Shown here piece after piece: positions 60,134 through 64,000 of a DNA stretch of 64,000 nt. Origin of the DNA: an uncultured Bacillota bacterium. Its GTDB lineage: Bacteria > Bacillota > Clostridia > Christensenellales > UBA1242. The stretch covers positions 1 through 64,000 of the forward strand of contig CAMMDQ010000002.1 in the NCBI GenBank assembly GCA_946495675.1, read 5' to 3'. Under the pieces are notes generated by a model. The model had not been told where the DNA came from, made no database searches, and was given only the letters and a program-made list of their open reading frames with translations. The position numbers and the translations under genes were made by a program. How positions within the stretch are numbered: the first letter of the stretch is position 1; every line of letters begins with the position of its first letter.

Positions 60134-61024
60134 ATGTCAGTTATTTCAATGAAACAACTTCTTGAGGCTGGAGTTCACTTTGGACATCAAACAAGAAAGT
60201 GGAATCCTAAAATGAAAAAGTACATTTTCACAGCAAGAAACGACATTCATATCATCAATTTGGAAGACACATCTGCACAGATTGACAAAGCTTATTTGTT
60301 TGTTCGTGATATTGTTGCTTCAGGTAAAAATGTTCTTTTCGTAGGGACTAAAAAACAAGCTCAAGAAGCAATTAAAGAAGAGGCAGAAAGATGCGGAATG
60401 TTTTTCGTAAATTCTCGTTGGCTTGGAGGCTGCCTGACAAACTTTAAAACAATCAAGTCAAGAATCGAAAGACTAAACAAACTCAATCAAATGGAAAAGG
60501 TTGGAGAATTTGACCTTCTTCCAAAGAAAGAAGTTACTCTTTTAAAAGCCGAAAGAGACAAACTTGAAAAAAATCTCGGCGGAATCAAAGAAATGAGAGA
60601 ACTTCCTGGCGTTGTTTTTGTTGTTGATCCTTGTGTTGAGCATATTTGCGTCAACGAATGCAAAAATCTTGGCATTCCTATGGTTGGACTTGTTGACACA
60701 AACGGCAATCCAGATGGAATCAGCATTGTTATTCCAGGAAATGACGACGCAATCAGATCTGTAAAACTCATTGCTGGTGCTATTGCTGACGCCGTTATTG
60801 AAGCAAGAGAAGGCGTTTCAATGAAGAAGGATGAAGAAGGCAATGAAGAAGAACAAATCGACATTGAGAAAGTTCTTGCTGAAACAAAACCAAATCTTGA
60901 AATAGCAGAAGCTGGTGAAGAAAATAAGAGCAAGAAACCTGCCAAAAAGAAACCTGCTAAGAAAAAAGTAGAAAAAACTGAAAAGAAGGCTGAAGAGCAA
61001 AAAGAAGAAAAGAAAGGAGAATAG
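60134..61024 (+). CDS. rpsB: Ribosomal protein uS2
   Basis: 296 residues (usual about 235). The S2 core is complete: [65 protein letters not shown]. The last 60 residues form a Glu/Lys-rich tail ending in [20 protein letters not shown] sequence, which is an addition to the family. AAGGAGG lies 8 bases before ATG 60134. Two bases separate it from tsf. Confidence 0.97.
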   Translation: MSVISMKQLLEAGVHFGHQTRKWNPKMKKYIFTARNDIHIINLEDTSAQIDKAYLFVRDIVASGKNVLFVGTKKQAQEAIKEEAERCGMFFVNSRWLGGCLTNFKTIKSRIERLNKLNQMEKVGEFDLLPKKEVTLLKAERDKLEKNLGGIKEMRELPGVVFVVDPCVEHICVNECKNLGIPMVGLVDTNGNPDGISIVIPGNDDAIRSVKLIAGAIADAVIEAREGVSMKKDEEGNEEEQIDIEKVLAETKPNLEIAEAGEENKSKKPAKKKPAKKKVEKTEKKAEEQKEEKKGE

Positions 61025-61026
61025 TT

Positions 61027-61680
61027 ATGGAATTTACAGCAAAGGATGTTGCATCTCTTAGGGCTAGAACAAATGCAGGAATGATGGACTGCAAACAAGC
61101 TTTAACCGCTTGCAATGGTGATTTTGAAAAAGCTGCTATATGGCTTAGAGAAAAAGGAATTGCTGCTGCAGCAAAAAAACAATCAAGAATTGCATCTGAA
61201 GGGGCTGTTGCTTCATACATTCACATGGGTGGAAAAATTGGTGTGCTTGTTGAAATCAATTGTGAAACCGATTTCGTTGCAAAAACTGATGCTTTCCAAG
61301 AAATCTGCCACGATGTTGCACTTCAAATTGCCGCTTCTGCTCCAAAATATGTGAGAGTGGAAGAAGTGCCTGCTGAAGAACTTGAAAAAGAGAAAGAAAT
61401 CCTGAGAAATCAAGCTCTCAATGAAGGTAAACCTGCTCAAATCATTGAAAAAATGGTGGAAGGACGAGTTAAAAAATTTTATCAAGATGTTTGTCTTATG
61501 GAACAAACTTTTGTCAAAGACCCAAGCATAACAATCACTCAATATATCAATGAAAAAACTCTTCAAATTGGAGAAAAAATTTCAATCAGAAGATTTACTC
61601 GTTATGAACTTGGTGAAGGTCTTGAAAAAAGAAATGACAACTTGGCAGAAGAAGTTGCAAAACAAATGAAAGGTAACTAA
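61027..61680 (+). CDS. tsf: Elongation factor Ts
   Basis: 217 residues. The nucleotide exchange factor of EF-Tu. N-terminal UBA-like domain with [20 protein letters not shown]; the core signature is [15 protein letters not shown]. The length is at the short end of the family, with a single main dimerisation subdomain. AAAGGAG lies upstream of ATG 61027. It ends 1 base before a terminator. Confidence 0.97.
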   Translation: MEFTAKDVASLRARTNAGMMDCKQALTACNGDFEKAAIWLREKGIAAAAKKQSRIASEGAVASYIHMGGKIGVLVEINCETDFVAKTDAFQEICHDVALQIAASAPKYVRVEEVPAEELEKEKEILRNQALNEGKPAQIIEKMVEGRVKKFYQDVCLMEQTFVKDPSITITQYINEKTLQIGEKISIRRFTRYELGEGLEKRNDNLAEEVAKQMKGN

Positions 61681-61711
61681 AAAATTCTCGAAAAATTCGA
61701 GAATTTTTTAT
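61681..61711 (+). terminator. Rho-independent terminator after tsf
   Basis: AAAATTCTCGAA paired with TTCGAGAATTTT and a T run, starting right after the stop. The 130 bases that follow are AT-rich and hold only the frr promoter; pyrH, normally here, is absent. Confidence 0.85.
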
Positions 61712-61799
61712 ATTATGATCAAATTTTTTACCATAAAATTATTTTTGAATTTTAAATGACAAATTTATCAAAATTATTAACAATAAAACACAAAAACAT

Positions 61800-61828
61800 T
61801 TGCAAAATAAAGGTTTTTTGTGTAAACT
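61800..61828 (+). promoter_or_regulatory. SigA-type promoter of frr-uppS-cdsA
   Basis: TTGCAA (61800-61805), 17-bp spacer, TAAACT (61823-61828), just upstream of the AAGGAG site of frr. Confidence 0.6.
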
Positions 61829-61849
61829 TATTTGCAAGGAGCATATATA

Positions 61850-62416
61850 ATGAATGAAATGATAGATGAAATCTTGCAGTCATGCAAAGATGAAACTTTG
61901 AAAGCAATCAATCATCAACTGAATGAATACATGGTTGTCCGCGCAGGTCGGGCAAATCCTCACATTCTTGATAAAGTTTTTATTGATTATTATGGAGTGC
62001 CAACACCTCTTAAAAATATGGCCAGCATTACCGTTCCAGAGGCAAGAATGCTTTGCGTTTCAGTTTGGGATCAAAGTCAAGTGAAAAATGTTATTAAAGC
62101 AATCTCTATGGCTGACCTTGGTGTTACACCAAACGATGATGGCAAAGTGATAAGACTTGTTTTCCCAATGCTTACTGAAGAAAGAAGAAGAGATTTAGTT
62201 AAAGATATCAAAAAAATTGCTGAAGATGCCAAGATTGGTGTCAGAGGAGCAAGGCGTGATGCTATGGATATGATTGACGAACTCGAAAAAAGCGGCGAGA
62301 TAAGCGAAGATGAACAAAAAGTGGCTGAAAAAGATGTGCAGAAAATTGTAGATAATGCCTGCGATACAATAGACGAAAATTTCAAAACCAAAGAAAAGGA
62401 AATTTTGGAAGTTTAA
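61850..62416 (+). CDS. frr: Ribosome recycling factor
   Basis: 188 residues. With EF-G it splits post-termination ribosomes. Signature blocks VRAGRANPHILDKVFIDYYG, PLKNMASITVPEARML and LTEERRRDLVKDIKKIAEDAK are present. ATG 61850 has AAGGAG 8 bases upstream; a TTG at 61832 would include the ribosome binding site and is rejected. Confidence 0.97.
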   Translation: MNEMIDEILQSCKDETLKAINHQLNEYMVVRAGRANPHILDKVFIDYYGVPTPLKNMASITVPEARMLCVSVWDQSQVKNVIKAISMADLGVTPNDDGKVIRLVFPMLTEERRRDLVKDIKKIAEDAKIGVRGARRDAMDMIDELEKSGEISEDEQKVAEKDVQKIVDNACDTIDENFKTKEKEILEV

Positions 62417-62438
62417 TTTTTGTATTAAGGATTTATCA

Positions 62439-63134
62439 ATGTCAAAAAATTTGAAAATACCACATCATATCGCTTTTATCATGGATGGCAATGGTAGGTG
62501 GGCTCAAAAAAGGGGCTTGCCACGAAATGCAGGACATCAAAGGGGAATAAAAGCTCTTGAAAAGACAGTGGACGCATGCTGTAAATATGGCATCAAGTAT
62601 ATTACCTTTTATGCTTTTTCCACAGAAAATTGGAAAAGAGAAAAACAAGAGATTGACGGGATTTTCTCGCTTGTAAGAGATTATTTAAATGACAACCCTG
62701 ATTATTTTTCATCAAGGGGCATTTGCGTTAAACATATCGGCGACATCCAACCATTTCCTGAAGATTTGATCTTTCAACTAAACAAAACCGAGAAATCCAC
62801 CGCAAAAAACAACAAACTTGTTTTAACACTGGCATTAAATTATGGTGGGCGAGATGAAATAGTCCGCACTTTCAACAAGCTTTTAAACGCAGGTAAAAAG
62901 ATCTCGAGTTATAAAGACATTGCAAGCAACTTAGATACAGGCTTTTTGCCAGACCCAGATTTTGTAGTCAGAACATCTGGCGAGAAAAGACTTTCAAATT
63001 TTATGATGCTTCAACTATCATATAGTGAACTATATTTTCCAAAAGTTTTATGGCCGGATTTTGACGAAAGACAACTAGTAAAAGCCTTAAAAATTTATAG
63101 CAAAAGAGAAAGAAGGTTTGGAGGAGTAAAATGA
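62439..63134 (+). CDS. uppS: Undecaprenyl diphosphate synthase UppS
   Basis: 231 residues. A cis-prenyltransferase that makes the C55 lipid carrier for peptidoglycan and wall polymers. HIAFIMDGNGRWAQKRGLPR carries the catalytic Asp and P-loop; FYAFSTENWKR and the C-terminal DFVVRTSGEKRLSNFM and SELYFPKVLWPDF blocks follow. The overlap with cdsA is ATGA. Confidence 0.97.
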   Translation: MSKNLKIPHHIAFIMDGNGRWAQKRGLPRNAGHQRGIKALEKTVDACCKYGIKYITFYAFSTENWKREKQEIDGIFSLVRDYLNDNPDYFSSRGICVKHIGDIQPFPEDLIFQLNKTEKSTAKNNKLVLTLALNYGGRDEIVRTFNKLLNAGKKISSYKDIASNLDTGFLPDPDFVVRTSGEKRLSNFMMLQLSYSELYFPKVLWPDFDERQLVKALKIYSKRERRFGGVK

Positions 63135-64000
63135 AAACAAGACTTATGACATCCATTTTGATTGTTGCCGTTTTGGCACTTATGTTTGTGCTTAAAAGTT
63201 ATGTAAGCCCATACTTTTTTGATGCTTTGATTTTATTTATATCAATTTATTGTGCTTACGAAATGAGCAAACTGTTAACCAAAATGGACAAGCCAAACAA
63301 TCAGATTTTAGTTTCGATTTTCCCAGCCTTTTTGATGTTGGCAGTCCTTTTAAACATTGCGTTTGATTCCTCTGTAGGTTTGATTTATAATATTGTAATT
63401 TTGGTTGCATTAATAATTGTTTTCTTTGCCATCAGCTTTGTAGTATCGCTTCTTTCGAAAGGAAAAACACTCAAAGAAATACGATATAAAAAATTAAATA
63501 TTTCTTTATCAAAATATTCGTTCAGAAAGGCAATGAACACAACTTTCTGCTTTATCTATCCTTCTTTCTTGCTGATTTTTATGTCTCTTATCAATCATTT
63601 CGATGAAATGACATCTTCATTTTCACAAGTAGGAGAATTTGGTGGTTACTTGTCTTTAATCGCTCTTTTGTTTGCCTTTTTAATTCCAATTTTCACCGAT
63701 ACATTCGCTTATCTTGTTGGAGGAATTTTTGGTGGGAAAAAATTGTGTCCTAAAATAAGTCCAAATAAAACAATTTCCGGGGCTATTGGTGGAAGCTTGT
63801 GCTGCCTACTTTTTTCAGTTGCAATTTATTTTATTCTCTTTTCGATTCCTGATTTAAGAACTATATTTACTCAAACTGGATTTGCATTTTGGCAAGTTAT
63901 GGTGATTTCCTTCCTTGGATCTATTCTTGCTCAGCTTGGCGACATTTTAGAGAGCTTATTTAAAAGACAAGCTGGTGTAAAGGATAGCGGTCGTCTTTTG
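63131..64000 (+). CDS. cdsA: Phosphatidate cytidylyltransferase CdsA (3' end outside the window)
   Basis: 290 codons are visible and no stop is reached. At least seven membrane helices. The family signature near the end of the visible part, with SLFKRQAGVKDSGRLL, identifies CdsA, which makes CDP-diacylglycerol for PgsA (encoded at 6822) and other lipid enzymes. IFTDTFAYLVGGIFG is another conserved block. GGAG lies 5 bases before ATG 63131, coupled to uppS. Only the extreme C-terminus is missing. Confidence 0.93.
   Translation, partial: MKTRLMTSILIVAVLALMFVLKSYVSPYFFDALILFISIYCAYEMSKLLTKMDKPNNQILVSIFPAFLMLAVLLNIAFDSSVGLIYNIVILVALIIVFFAISFVVSLLSKGKTLKEIRYKKLNISLSKYSFRKAMNTTFCFIYPSFLLIFMSLINHFDEMTSSFSQVGEFGGYLSLIALLFAFLIPIFTDTFAYLVGGIFGGKKLCPKISPNKTISGAIGGSLCCLLFSVAIYFILFSIPDLRTIFTQTGFAFWQVMVISFLGSILAQLGDILESLFKRQAGVKDSGRLL

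Noticed and set aside
60487..61098. 203-codon open frame on the minus strand inside rpsB
   Set aside because: Antisense of a ribosomal protein gene; Ser/Phe-rich low-complexity translation typical of the reverse of a Lys/Glu tail.
1..64000. CRISPR arrays, insertion sequences, prophage genes, tRNA and rRNA genes
   Set aside because: I looked for regular direct repeats with spacers, transposase or integrase motifs and tRNA-like cloverleaf sequences and saw none. The window is core chromosome.

Overview
The window is AT-rich DNA of a spore-forming Gram-positive bacterium (Bacillota, Clostridia-like). Evidence is a set of sporulation families (YlxY-type deacetylase, SpoIIIE/FtsK, a SpoIIM-like protein, DacF-type carboxypeptidase, a SpoIVFB-like M50 protease, YlbJ, SigK, YtxC), a threonyl T-box, and Bacillus/Clostridium gene orders: pgsA-[cinA]-recA, mutS-mutL-miaA, scpA-scpB, pta-ackA-rpmF-plsX-rnc-smc-ftsY, yajC-yrzE-secD-secF and rpsB-tsf-frr-uppS-cdsA. 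TGA is used as a stop (many ATGA overlaps), so the code is standard. Leucine is mostly CTT/TTG and coding is overwhelmingly on the + strand. The order or genus cannot be settled from this window; an uncultured host-associated Clostridia lineage is my inference.

Layout. 1-1.7 kb: gene remnant and an ankyrin-type protein. 1.75-9.5 kb: ylxY, ftsK, rimO, pgsA, a degenerate cinA, recA. 9.5-11.75 kb: a class A PBP on the minus strand. 11.8-19.7 kb: miaB-mutS-mutL-miaA and a PLP enzyme in overlapping frames. 19.8-29.5 kb: P-loop protein, SpoIIM-like protein, dacF, Ig-like protein, scpAB, spoIVFB with a 49-codon partner, a cyclase-derived membrane protein, TM2 protein, mnmA. 29.5-39.6 kb: ylbJ (minus), pta, ackA, rpmF, plsX, rnc, smc, ftsY. 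39.7-43.2 kb: sigK, a DisA_N-like protein, two minus-strand unknowns, RNase P RNA. 43.2-51.7 kb: unknown protein, rarA, E2-like protein, polA, HAD phosphatase, ruvX, DUF1292 protein, a 44-residue basic protein. 51.7-55.4 kb: lipoprotein, ytxC, T-box, thrS. 55.4-64 kb: 24-residue membrane microprotein, yajC, unknown, yrzE, secD, secF, rpsB, tsf, frr, uppS, cdsA (cut by the window end).

Themes. (1) Several genes have a good promoter whose -10 box ends only 4-8 bases before the start codon and no Shine-Dalgarno site, so leaderless mRNAs look common. (2) Candidate sporulation-sigma promoters precede ylxY, ytxC, dacF and the spoIVFB locus. (3) Many housekeeping proteins are trimmed or have lost key residues: MiaB without TRAM, ThrS without TGS, CinA and SecDF without signature residues, an E2-like protein without its catalytic His, a cyclase domain without metal ligands, and DisA_N-like and YlxY domains lacking catalytic positions. 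(4) pyrH is missing between tsf and frr, and acpP/fab genes between plsX and rnc. (5) Lys/Ala/Glu-rich tails sit on S2, YajC, the DUF1292 protein and the E2-like protein.
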